Source: Deltaproteobacteria bacterium (lineage in GTDB: Bacteria > Desulfobacterota > Desulfobulbia > Desulfobulbales > VMSU01). Taken from it: DNA of 64,000 nucleotides. The stretch spans positions 1-64,000 of the forward strand of contig JAJXUT010000002.1 of the NCBI GenBank assembly GCA_021782655.1, read 5' to 3'. Positions 1 through 11,091 of this stretch are shown here, one piece after another (the stretch's first letter is position 1; each line of letters starts with the position of its first letter). Position numbers and translations under genes: made by a program. The notes below the pieces were generated by a model. The model was not told where the DNA came from and did no database searches. It saw nothing but the letters and a program-made list of their open reading frames with translations.

Positions 1-165
1 GAAAAAACTCGGGTACCTTTCTCCGGCTGCCTATGAGCGCCGGTTTTATCAACTGCAAAAAGCTACGTAGAATTTTCGTGTCCACTATTGACGACCCACC
101 TCATGGGGGGGGGGCAAGTCTTGGAATAAGACACCAAGGACGTTATCTGCCGCCGCGTCCAGGAC

Positions 166-201
166 AAAAAAAAGGCCCGCCGCTGGTGAAAGCGACGGGC
201 C
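166..201 (-). terminator. Rho-independent terminator downstream of the vWA-OmpA gene
   Basis: Hairpin ggcccgccgct...agcgacgggcc followed (minus strand) by a U-run (aaaaaaaa on +), just 3' of the CDS ending at 233. Confidence 0.8.
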
Positions 202-232
202 TCCTGATGGCGCGAAAAAAGCGCCTATGCTT

Positions 233-1357
233 TTACTCCTGATAGGTGAAGGTGGCGAACACCCGGCGGTTCTCCTGCCGGCCCTCCTTGGTCTTATTGC
301 TGGCCACCGGCTTGGTCTTGCCGTAGGAGATGGCGGTCAGCCGGGAGGAGTCGATATCGGAGAAGTGCTTGAGCAGGAAGGCCCGCACCGCGTCGGCCCG
401 GCGCTGTCCGAGCTTTAGGTTATACTTCTCGGAGCCGATGCCGTCGGTATGGCCTTCCAGGTTGATGGTGTGGTGGGGGTGCTTGCGGACGAACTCGCCG
501 AACTTGAGCAACTCCGGATAGTACTGAGACTTAATGTTCGCCTTGTCGAAGTCGAACTCCACCTTGAGATCGACGGTGAAGCACTTGGGCTCGACGGCCA
601 TCGGGGCCGGGGCCGGGGCCGGCTTGGCGACCGCCGGGGCCTTCTTCAGGAACACCTTCTCGACAAAATCCGCCATGCCGGAGGCGCTGCCCACCTTCTG
701 CTCGTCGGTGGCGAACCCGCAGCCGCTGCTCTTGGCGATGGCCTCCATGTTGGCCCGGCCCGTGGGATCGTCGCCGATTAAGATGGGATAGACGCAGACC
801 CGATCCTGGTACTTGGCCTTCAACTCCTTGACCGCGGCGGTGGAGGGGCCGTCCACGTTCTCCAGGCCGTCGCTGATCAGGATGACCGCGATGTCGCCTT
901 GGGTCTTACTCAGGTCGGCCTTGGAGAGGTCGATGGCCGGGGACATGGGGGTAAGCCCGCCGGTGCAGTGAAATTCCTTGATCGCCTTGCCCAGGCCGGA
1001 CTGATTATAGGAGGTCATCCCGTACTGCAAGGCGCTGCCGTCGGCCAGGGAATACTGGCGGGGGCCAAAGGCCCGCAGCCCGGACTGGAGCTTGAGGCTG
1101 GCGGGGATGGTGTCGTTCATGTTGGTGGCCACCAGCTTGGCCTTCTCGATCTTGCTCTGCCACTTGTTATCGGCATACATGGACGAGGAGTCGTCCAGCA
1201 GCACGATGAAGTTGTCCACCTTCTGCACGTACTCGCCGCTGGTCACCTTGCTGTTTAAGTCGGTGGGGCTGAAGGGCGCGCCCACGTTCTTGTTGGCGCA
1301 GGCGGTAGCCAGCGCGGCCATGCAAATCGCCATCATAAACTGCATTAGTCTTTTCAT
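233..1357 (-). CDS. vWA-domain / OmpA-like C-terminal lipoprotein
   Basis: Lipoprotein signal MKRLMQFMMAICMAALATAC; vWA MIDAS FIVLLDDSSSM; C-terminal OmpA motif INLEGHTDGIGSEKYNLKLGQRRADAV. ORF track starts at 1522; the internal Met at 1357 fits the signal peptide. Confidence 0.88.
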   Translation of the reverse strand: MKRLMQFMMAICMAALATACANKNVGAPFSPTDLNSKVTSGEYVQKVDNFIVLLDDSSSMYADNKWQSKIEKAKLVATNMNDTIPASLKLQSGLRAFGPRQYSLADGSALQYGMTSYNQSGLGKAIKEFHCTGGLTPMSPAIDLSKADLSKTQGDIAVILISDGLENVDGPSTAAVKELKAKYQDRVCVYPILIGDDPTGRANMEAIAKSSGCGFATDEQKVGSASGMADFVEKVFLKKAPAVAKPAPAPAPMAVEPKCFTVDLKVEFDFDKANIKSQYYPELLKFGEFVRKHPHHTINLEGHTDGIGSEKYNLKLGQRRADAVRAFLLKHFSDIDSSRLTAISYGKTKPVASNKTKEGRQENRRVFATFTYQE

Positions 1358-1531
1358 CCCTTGCTCTCCTTTCAAATTATTTTTATCCCTTAAGCCGGCC
1401 CGCCCCTTCTCCTTGAAACCCCACAAGGCGCCCGGCCCCACCTCCCTGACGGCGCGTCGGTTAGCCGCCGCCTTAAGCCTCCATATTACTCTCGCCAGGG
1501 GCCGATTGCAAACAAATATCAAATCAATGGC

Positions 1532-2353
1532 TCACCTGGACGGCTCGCGGTCGAGAAATACCCGCACCTCCTGCTGGGGGAAGGGGATGCTAATGCCAGC
1601 CTGCTCCAGGGCGGTCTTGATCCCCTCGATCAGGCTGGACCTGGCCTTAAGATAATCCTCGGTCTTTACCCAGACCCGACAGGCCAGGTTGACGCTGCTC
1701 TCGGCGAGCTCGACGACCAGAATGGCCGGGGCGGGCTCCTTAAGCGCCAGGGGCTCGGCCTCCACCACAGTGGCCAGCACCTCCTTTGCCCGCCGCAAGT
1801 CGTCCTGGTAGCCGACGCCGATGGTCAGATCCACCCGCCGGAGAGGATGGGCGCAGGCGTTGGTGATGATGCCGTTGACAATGCTGCTGTTGGGCACGAT
1901 GATCTTCTGGTTATCCACCGTGGCCAGTTCGGTATTAAAGAGGGAGATCTCCCGCACCTCGCCCGAGACCCCGGCGGCGGTGATGAAATCGCCGATCTTG
2001 AAGGGCCTGAAAAGCACCAGCATGGCCCCGGCTGACAGGTGGCTCAGGGAGTCCTTGAGGGCCAGGCCCACCGCCAGGCCGGCGGCGCCGATCACGGTCA
2101 GGAAGGAGGAGGTGTCCACCCCCAGTTGACGCAGGCTGGTGATCAACACCACGATGAGCAAGGCATTGAAGATCACCGGCCGCAGGAACTTGACCAGGGT
2201 GGGCTCCACCCCGTTGGTCTCCAGCAGCCGGGCCACGATCCGGGCCACCCAGTTGGCGAGCCAACGCCCGGCGAAAAAGACGATCCCCGCCGCCGCCACC
2301 TTGGGCAGGTAGGCGGTGAGCAGGAGGGAGAGGGTTTTCAAATGTTCGTTCAC
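1532..2353 (-). CDS. MscS-family small-conductance mechanosensitive channel
   Basis: TM helices plus VIGAAGLAVGLALKDSLSHLSAGAMLVLFRPFKIGDFI typical of MscS pore/beta domain. Confidence 0.93.
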   Translation of the reverse strand: MNEHLKTLSLLLTAYLPKVAAAGIVFFAGRWLANWVARIVARLLETNGVEPTLVKFLRPVIFNALLIVVLITSLRQLGVDTSSFLTVIGAAGLAVGLALKDSLSHLSAGAMLVLFRPFKIGDFITAAGVSGEVREISLFNTELATVDNQKIIVPNSSIVNGIITNACAHPLRRVDLTIGVGYQDDLRRAKEVLATVVEAEPLALKEPAPAILVVELAESSVNLACRVWVKTEDYLKARSSLIEGIKTALEQAGISIPFPQQEVRVFLDREPSR

Positions 2354-2708
2354 GGCGCCTCCTGGTTGATGGTTGAGGGATGAGCCAGGCGCAACTTATC
2401 CCCCTCCGGCCCCCTCTGGCAACGCCTTTTATGCCAGCACCCTCAGGCGGCCCCCAAACCGGCCTTACCACTCGGCCCTCTCGCCAATCGGACTTTTTTC
2501 GACGCCCTGAAATTTTATTACCTAAAAGCTGCCCATCCTGCTAGTATTTTACCATATGATCGCCCCACGCCGTGACCTCCACCTTCTCCAAGCCGTCAAG
2601 TAGGAATAACCTCAAGCCATACCCCTAACGGCAGAGGCATTAAGGAGCGATAAGAGTAGTTGGAAGTTGTCCAAACTATTTCCGCACGGCTTCTAAACAA
2701 GGACCTCC

Positions 2709-4271
2709 ATGCCCGCAGCCCCCCCCGAAGGCCAGCCGCCCCTCTTCCCCTTCCGGGGCCGACATCTGACCCGGACGCTGTTGATCGCCCTCCTGGTCTC
2801 GGCCCTGGCCGGGCTCATCATGTTCTACATCACCAGGGCCTATGTCATCTTCCAGGCGGAGAGAAACGTCGAAAACCTGCTGCTCTCCCAACGCGCCATC
2901 CACCTCTACGTCCAGCGCGACATGCACCCCGCCCTCTACCGTTATCAGGCCAAGGGTGAGCTATCCAAGGACTTCTACGCCCCGGAGCTCTTCAGTTCCT
3001 CCTACATCGTGCGGGTACAGCACGTCTTCTACAACCAGGCCCGGCTCAAGGCCGGCCTGCCGGAGGTGTACTACAAGCTGGCGGCGGACAACCCCAGAAA
3101 CCCGGTCAACCGGGCCGATCCCCAGGAGGAAGGGTTGATCCGGCGCTTCAACCAGGATCGCTCCCTGACCCATTACGCCCAAATCGTCGAGGAGAACGGC
3201 AAGCGCTACCTCTTCTACGCCGTCCCCTTTCTGGCCAACGAGAAGCGCTGCCTGAAATGCCATGGCCGGCGGGAAGACGCCCCCCGGCAGCTTCAGGAAC
3301 GCTATCCCGGCCAGGGCGGCTTCAACGAGACGGTGGGCCGCATCCGGGCCATCGAATCGATCAAGGCGCCCCTGGCCGAGGAATACCGGGTGATGACCGT
3401 GGTCACCGGTGCCCTGCTGGCCGGAGTACTGACCATCGTCGGGCTCTTCATCTTCAGCCGCAGCCTGCAACGCACCGTGGGCGAGCGCACCGAGGAACTG
3501 GTGATTGAGAATCAGGGCCGGCTAAGGGTCGAGGAGGAACTGCGGCAACTCAATCAGGAACTGGAACAACGGGTGGCGGAACGCACCGCCCAACTTGAGG
3601 CCGCCAACCAGGAACTGGACAGCTTCGCCTACTCGGTGAGCCACGACCTGCGCGCCCCGCTGCGGGGAATCAACGGCTTCGGCGCCGCCCTGCTCGAAGA
3701 CTACGGCCCGGCCTTGGACGAAGAGGCCCGGATGTACGTCGAGCGGATTCAAGCCGGCTGCGTGCGGATGGGGGAACTGATCGACGACCTGCTCAAGATG
3801 TCGCGCCTGTCCCGGGGGGAGCTCAACCGGCAACCGGTCGATCTCTCCCGCCTGGCCGCCGAGATCATGGCGGAGCTGCAAAACGCCACCCCCGAGCGGC
3901 GGGCCAAGGTGCACATCGAGGAAGGCCTCCGCGCCAACGCCGATCCGGTGCTCATCCGGTCGGTGCTGGAAAACCTGCTCGGCAACGCCTGGAAATTCAC
4001 CGCCCAGGTCGAGGAGGCGGCAATCAGCTTCGGCAAGACCGAGGAGAACGGGGTGATCACCTACCACCTCCGGGACAATGGGGCCGGTTTCGACATGCGG
4101 CACGCGGACAAGCTGTTTGCCGTCTTCCAGCGCCTGCACTCGCCGGGCGAGTTCGAGGGCATCGGCATCGGGCTGGCCACCGTGCAGCGGATCATCCACC
4201 GTCACGGAGGCCGAATCTGGGCTCAGGCCGCCCCTGGCCAAGGGGCAAGCTTCTTTTTCACCCTGGGCTGA
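2709..4271 (+). CDS. Sensor histidine kinase with DUF3365/Tll0287-like periplasmic domain (CxxCH)
   Basis: N-terminal TM, CLKCHGR heme-type motif, HisKA (SVSHDLRAPLRGI), HATPase (LLGNAWKFT...GIGIGLATVQRIIHRHGG). Confidence 0.9.
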   Translation: MPAAPPEGQPPLFPFRGRHLTRTLLIALLVSALAGLIMFYITRAYVIFQAERNVENLLLSQRAIHLYVQRDMHPALYRYQAKGELSKDFYAPELFSSSYIVRVQHVFYNQARLKAGLPEVYYKLAADNPRNPVNRADPQEEGLIRRFNQDRSLTHYAQIVEENGKRYLFYAVPFLANEKRCLKCHGRREDAPRQLQERYPGQGGFNETVGRIRAIESIKAPLAEEYRVMTVVTGALLAGVLTIVGLFIFSRSLQRTVGERTEELVIENQGRLRVEEELRQLNQELEQRVAERTAQLEAANQELDSFAYSVSHDLRAPLRGINGFGAALLEDYGPALDEEARMYVERIQAGCVRMGELIDDLLKMSRLSRGELNRQPVDLSRLAAEIMAELQNATPERRAKVHIEEGLRANADPVLIRSVLENLLGNAWKFTAQVEEAAISFGKTEENGVITYHLRDNGAGFDMRHADKLFAVFQRLHSPGEFEGIGIGLATVQRIIHRHGGRIWAQAAPGQGASFFFTLG

Positions 4272-4322
4272 GGCCCCTTCCCCCAAGTCATACAACCAGT
4301 ACCCGTCAACCACGAGGAAACC

Positions 4323-4760
4323 ATGGGCAAGAAACGACACATCCTGTTGGTGGAAGACAACCCCGACGACGAGCTGCTCACCATCCGGGCCCTCAAGAAG
4401 AAGAACGTCTTAAACGAGATCGTGGTGGCCCGCGATGGCCAGGAGGCCCTAGACTACCTGTTCGGCGAGGGGCGACACGCGGGCCAGGGGCGAACGCCGC
4501 CGGAGATCGTGCTCCTGGACCTCAACCTGCCCAAGGTGAGCGGCCTGGAGGTGCTCCGCCAGATCCGGGCCAACCCCGCCACCCGGCTGCTGCCGGTGAT
4601 CATCCTCACCACCTCCGACGAGGAGAGCGACCGGATGAGTTCCTACGAACGGGGGGCCAACAGCTATATCAGAAAGCCGGTCGATTTCGGCCAGTTCGGG
4701 GAGGCCATCGAGCAGCTAGGCCTCTACTGGCTGGTGCTGAACCGGGGGCCCAAGGATTAG
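4323..4760 (+). CDS. Single-domain response regulator (Rcp1-like)
   Basis: LLVEDNPDDELLTIRALKK ... VLLDLNLPKVSGLEVL ... ILTTSDEE ... RKPVDF. Confidence 0.92.
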   Translation: MGKKRHILLVEDNPDDELLTIRALKKKNVLNEIVVARDGQEALDYLFGEGRHAGQGRTPPEIVLLDLNLPKVSGLEVLRQIRANPATRLLPVIILTTSDEESDRMSSYERGANSYIRKPVDFGQFGEAIEQLGLYWLVLNRGPKD

Positions 4761-4763
4761 GCC

Positions 4764-6698
<1,935 letters not shown>

Positions 6699-6779
6699 CT
6701 TTCCTCTTGCGCCCGACGCCCTTCCTCTTGTACCTTGCCTCTTTAACCTTGTCCCTTGAACCTGAAAAAGGAGAAAGAT

Positions 6780-7271
6780 ATGGCGGAATACGGCTGGAAA
6801 CCGGAGCTGGGGATGTCGCTCCTGGAAAAGATGAAGGCGGATCTGAAAACTGCGGTTCTGGGCCGCGACCCGGCGGCCCGGGACGCCATCCGCCAGGTGA
6901 TGAGCGAGTTTCCCAAGCTGACCGTGCCCCTGACCCTGGAAAGCGGCAAGAAGAGCTTCCGTTGCAAGCGGGAGGCCGAGATCACCAACGACGACATCCT
7001 GGGCCTGATCCAGGGCCTGGTGAAGTCCGAGAAGCTGGTGCTGGAGATCAAGAAGGAGGCGAGTTCCCCCTTCCTTACGGTGCTCTCCACCTACCTGCCT
7101 CGCCTGGCCAGCCGGGAAGAGATCGAGGCCTGGCTGGCGGCCAACATCGATTTTTCCAAACTCAAGGCCCCGGTGCAGGCCATGGGGCTGGTGATGAAGC
7201 ACTTCGGCAAGGCCGCCGACGGCGCCCTGGTCAAGGAGATCCTGGACGGCAGGCCAAAGGGCCTTGCCTAG
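6780..7271 (+). CDS. GatB/YqeY domain protein
   Basis: MSLLEKMKADLKTAVLGRDPAARDAIRQVMSEF... resembles YqeY family; RBS aggagaaag before ATG at 6780. Confidence 0.7.
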   Translation: MAEYGWKPELGMSLLEKMKADLKTAVLGRDPAARDAIRQVMSEFPKLTVPLTLESGKKSFRCKREAEITNDDILGLIQGLVKSEKLVLEIKKEASSPFLTVLSTYLPRLASREEIEAWLAANIDFSKLKAPVQAMGLVMKHFGKAADGALVKEILDGRPKGLA

Positions 7272-10200
7272 CCTCAATTACCCCCCGGAGCTGCCGATCA
7301 GCGGCCGGCGGGAGGAGATCGTCGCCGCCCTGAAGGCCCACCAGGTGCTGATCGTGGCCGGCGACACCGGCTCCGGCAAGACCACCCAGTTACCCAAGAT
7401 GTGCCTGGAGGCGGGCCTAGGCCGGGAGCGGATGATCGCCTGCACCCAGCCGCGCCGCATCGCCGCCACCTCGGTGGCCGCCCGGGTAGCGACGGAACTG
7501 GGCGAGGAGGGCCCGGCCCTGGTGGGCTACCGCATCCGCTTCGCCGACCACACCAGGGCCACCACCCGCATCAAATTCCTCACCGACGGCATGTTGCTGG
7601 CCGAGGCGGCGGGTGACCATCGCCTCTCCGCCTACGACGCGGTCATCATCGATGAGGCCCACGAGCGCAGCGTCAACATCGACTTCCTGCTCGGCATCCT
7701 CAAGCGGCTCTGCCCCCGGCGGCCCGAGCTCAAGATCATCATCTCCTCCGCCACCCTGGACACCGGCAAGTTCTCCCGCCACTTCGACCAGGCCCCGGTA
7801 ATCAACATCCCCGGCCAGACCTTTCCCGTGGAGGTGCGCTACCTTCCGGCCCCCGAGCAGGAGGAAGACTCCTCCCCGGTGGAACAGGCGGTGGCGGCCA
7901 CGCGCTTACTCATCCGCCAGCATCCGCCTGGCGATATCCTGGTGTTTATGGCTACCGAGCGTGACATACTGGAGACGGCGGAGCTGCTGCGGGCCGGGCC
8001 GGACGAGATCGAGGCGCTGCCGCTCTTTGGCCGCCTGTCCAGCCGGGAGCAGGCCCGAATCTTCGCCCCCTGCCCCTGGCGCAAGGTAGTGGTGGCGACC
8101 AACGTCGCCGAGACCTCGCTCACCGTGCCCGGCATCCGCTACGTGGTGGACAGCGGCCAGGCCCGGATCTCAAGCTACAGCCCCCGGGCCCGGACCACCA
8201 AGCTGCCGGTGCGGCCCATCTCCAAGGCCAGCGCCGACCAGCGCCGGGGCCGCTGCGGACGCCTGGGGCCAGGGCTCTGCCTTAGGCTGTACAGCGAGGA
8301 GGACTACCAGCGCCGCGAAGACTTCACCCCCCCGGAGATCGTGCGCGCCAACCTGGCCGAGGTCATCATGCGGATGCTCGACCTGCGGCTCGGGCTGCCC
8401 GGCGAGTTCCCCTTCCTCGACCCGCCCAACCCCAGGTCGATCAAGGACGGCCTGGCCCTGCTCAAGGAGCTGTCGGCGGTGGAGCTTAAGGAGGGCGAAG
8501 ACGGCCCGCAGCTCACCAAGCTAGGCCGGGCCATGGCCCGCCTGCCGCTTGACCCCTGTCTCTCCCGGATGATCCTGGAGGCCAGGGAACGAGGGGTGGC
8601 GGGGCCGGTGACGGTAATCGCCGCCGCCCTCTCCATCCAAGACCCCCGGCTCCGTCCCCCCGGCCAGGAGCAGGAGGCAGACCAGGCCCACCGCCGCTTC
8701 CTGGCCCCGGCCTCCGACTTCATCACCCTGCTCAACCTCTGGCGTCAGTATCACCAGGTGGCGGGCCAGGTGAGTCGCAACCGGCTCACGAGGTTCTGCC
8801 GCCAGAACTTCCTCTCCCCCCAGCGGATGCGGGAGTGGTGCGACATCCACCAGCAGATAGGCGCCGCCCTGGGCGGGAAGCGAGACGAGCCGGCGGGCGG
8901 CGACGAATTGCCGGCCGGCGAATCGGAGGCCATCCATCAGTCGATCCTCTGCGGCCTGCTTCGCAACATCGCGGTCAAGAAGGAGAAGAACCTCTACACC
9001 GCCGCCCTGGGCCGGGAGGTGATGGTCTTCCCCGGCTCCGGCCAGTTCAACCGGGCGGGCCAATGGCTGGTGGCGGCGGAAATGGTGGAGACCACCCGGC
9101 TCTACGCCCGCACCGTAGCCACCATCAACCCGGACTGGCTTAAGGCCATCGCCGGCCCCCTGTGCCGCTACTCCTACCGCGATCCCCACTGGGAGAAACG
9201 GCGCGGCCAGGTGGTGGCCTTCCAGAAGATCACCCTGTTCGGGCTGACCATCGCCAGCGGCCTCCGGGTCAACTACGGGCCCATCAACCCGGCGGAAAGC
9301 CGAGAAATATTCATTCAGACGGCCCTGGTCGAGGGCGAGATTGGCCGCGACCTCGACTTCCTAAGCCACAACCAACGGCTGCTCGAACGGGCGCGGGAGC
9401 TTGAGGAACGGCTACGGCGGCCGGTGGTGGACGACTACGCCCTCGCCGACTTCTACCAACGCCGCCTGCCGGAAGAGGTCCGGGACCTGGCGAGCCTTTC
9501 CCGCGCCCTGCCCCAGATAAAGACCAGCCTGCTGATGAGCGAAGACGACCTCCTAGGCCCGGACGGACGGGACGGGCAGGACTTCCCCGCCGAGCTGGCC
9601 GCCGGCCCCTTCCGCCTCGCCCTGTCCTACCGGTTCTCCCCTGGGGGCGGCGAGGACGGGGTGTCGGTGCTGATCCCCCAGGCGGCCAAGGCCCACCTCG
9701 ATCCGGCGGTTTTCGACTGGCTGGTGCCGGGTCTGCGGGAAGAAAAGGTGATCCTGCTCCTGCGCGCCCTGCCCAAGGCCACCCGCAAACGCCTGCTGCC
9801 GGTGGCCGAGACCGCGGCCCGCCTGCTCGACGGCCTGGCCCCCAGGGCCGGGGAATCGCTCACCCTGGCGCTCACCCGGCGGGTCAAAGAGCTTATGGGG
9901 TTCGACATCGCCCCTGGCGAGTGGCGGGAGGAGGAGCTACCCGACCATCTGCGGATGCGCCTCTGCCTGGTGGACGAGGAGGGCCGCACACTGATCGCCA
10001 GCCGCAACTTCGCGGAGTTATTCGCCTCCCGCGCCCCCCAGGCGGACGGCGGGGGCTTACCCCTGGCGCTCAGGAGGCGCTGGGAGCGGGAGGGGGTGAT
10101 CGACCTCAAGGATGGCCCGCCCCGGCGCCTGCCGATTCCCGGCCCGGACAGTACCCTTTCCGGCTACGCCTTTCCGGCCCTGGTCGAGACCGGGGAGCGC

Positions 10201-10998
10201 GGCCTGGGGATTCGCCTGTTCGCCAGCGAAGAAGAGGCCAAGGAGCAAGGCCGGGAGGGGTTGAAAGGCCTCTACGGCCAGCACCTGGAGGCCCAGATGC
10301 GGCGGCTGGCCAAGGATTTCGCCCTGACCCCCTCCGAGTGGCCCCTGTTCCAGTGGCTGGGCGGCATCAAGGAGGTGAACGCGGCCCTCCACGGCTTCCT
10401 GCTCGATCAGCTCCTGCTCCTGCGCCAGGGCCTGCCCAGTGGGGAGGAATTCGAGCGCCGGCTCCAGGAGCTGGCCGAGGGCGGCCTCTACCGGCGGGCG
10501 GACGAGCTCTTACGTGAGGTGCGGCTGCTGCTCCGGGAACGAAACGACACCGTCCAGCAGCTCAAAAAATTCCACGGCCTGGCCCCGAACTCACCCTTCA
10601 CTGAGCAGCGGTTCTCGGACTACGCCGGGGCCCTCAACCGCCTTCTGCCCTCGGATTTCCTAGACTCCTTCGACCTAGAGGCCATAAGACTCGCGCCCCG
10701 CTACCTGAAGGCCCTACGTCTGCGGGTGGAGCGGGCCCACGCCGACCCCGGACGGGATCAGGACAAGGGCCGGCGGCTGGCCGACTACCTCCGCCAGGCC
10801 GAGGAACTTAAGCAACAATGGGCCCAACTCGCCATCCCGGCCCGGCGGCAGGCGGCCTGGCCCCAGGTCAGGCAATTTTGCCACCTAGTGGATGAACTAT
10901 GGATCTCGGTCTTCGCCCCGGAGCTGAAGACCCTGCTACCGGTGTCCGTCAAACGCCTGGAACAGGCCTATCGGGAGGTGAGGGAGTCGCTCGTTTAA
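7264..10998 (+). CDS. hrpA: ATP-dependent RNA helicase HrpA
   Basis: GDTGSGKTTQLPKMCLEAG, DEAH (IIDEAHERS), SSATLD, helicase C, OB/DUF3418-like C-terminus; 1244 aa. Confidence 0.95.
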   Translation: MPSLNYPPELPISGRREEIVAALKAHQVLIVAGDTGSGKTTQLPKMCLEAGLGRERMIACTQPRRIAATSVAARVATELGEEGPALVGYRIRFADHTRATTRIKFLTDGMLLAEAAGDHRLSAYDAVIIDEAHERSVNIDFLLGILKRLCPRRPELKIIISSATLDTGKFSRHFDQAPVINIPGQTFPVEVRYLPAPEQEEDSSPVEQAVAATRLLIRQHPPGDILVFMATERDILETAELLRAGPDEIEALPLFGRLSSREQARIFAPCPWRKVVVATNVAETSLTVPGIRYVVDSGQARISSYSPRARTTKLPVRPISKASADQRRGRCGRLGPGLCLRLYSEEDYQRREDFTPPEIVRANLAEVIMRMLDLRLGLPGEFPFLDPPNPRSIKDGLALLKELSAVELKEGEDGPQLTKLGRAMARLPLDPCLSRMILEARERGVAGPVTVIAAALSIQDPRLRPPGQEQEADQAHRRFLAPASDFITLLNLWRQYHQVAGQVSRNRLTRFCRQNFLSPQRMREWCDIHQQIGAALGGKRDEPAGGDELPAGESEAIHQSILCGLLRNIAVKKEKNLYTAALGREVMVFPGSGQFNRAGQWLVAAEMVETTRLYARTVATINPDWLKAIAGPLCRYSYRDPHWEKRRGQVVAFQKITLFGLTIASGLRVNYGPINPAESREIFIQTALVEGEIGRDLDFLSHNQRLLERARELEERLRRPVVDDYALADFYQRRLPEEVRDLASLSRALPQIKTSLLMSEDDLLGPDGRDGQDFPAELAAGPFRLALSYRFSPGGGEDGVSVLIPQAAKAHLDPAVFDWLVPGLREEKVILLLRALPKATRKRLLPVAETAARLLDGLAPRAGESLTLALTRRVKELMGFDIAPGEWREEELPDHLRMRLCLVDEEGRTLIASRNFAELFASRAPQADGGGLPLALRRRWEREGVIDLKDGPPRRLPIPGPDSTLSGYAFPALVETGERGLGIRLFASEEEAKEQGREGLKGLYGQHLEAQMRRLAKDFALTPSEWPLFQWLGGIKEVNAALHGFLLDQLLLLRQGLPSGEEFERRLQELAEGGLYRRADELLREVRLLLRERNDTVQQLKKFHGLAPNSPFTEQRFSDYAGALNRLLPSDFLDSFDLEAIRLAPRYLKALRLRVERAHADPGRDQDKGRRLADYLRQAEELKQQWAQLAIPARRQAAWPQVRQFCHLVDELWISVFAPELKTLLPVSVKRLEQAYREVRESLV

Positions 10999-11091
10999 CA
11001 CCTAAATTTACCCTTTATCGGCCCGTGTTTTTTGCCTATAATTATTTTTAGATACTTAGGCCGTCGCCCAGAGCCCCACTACCGAGATCCC

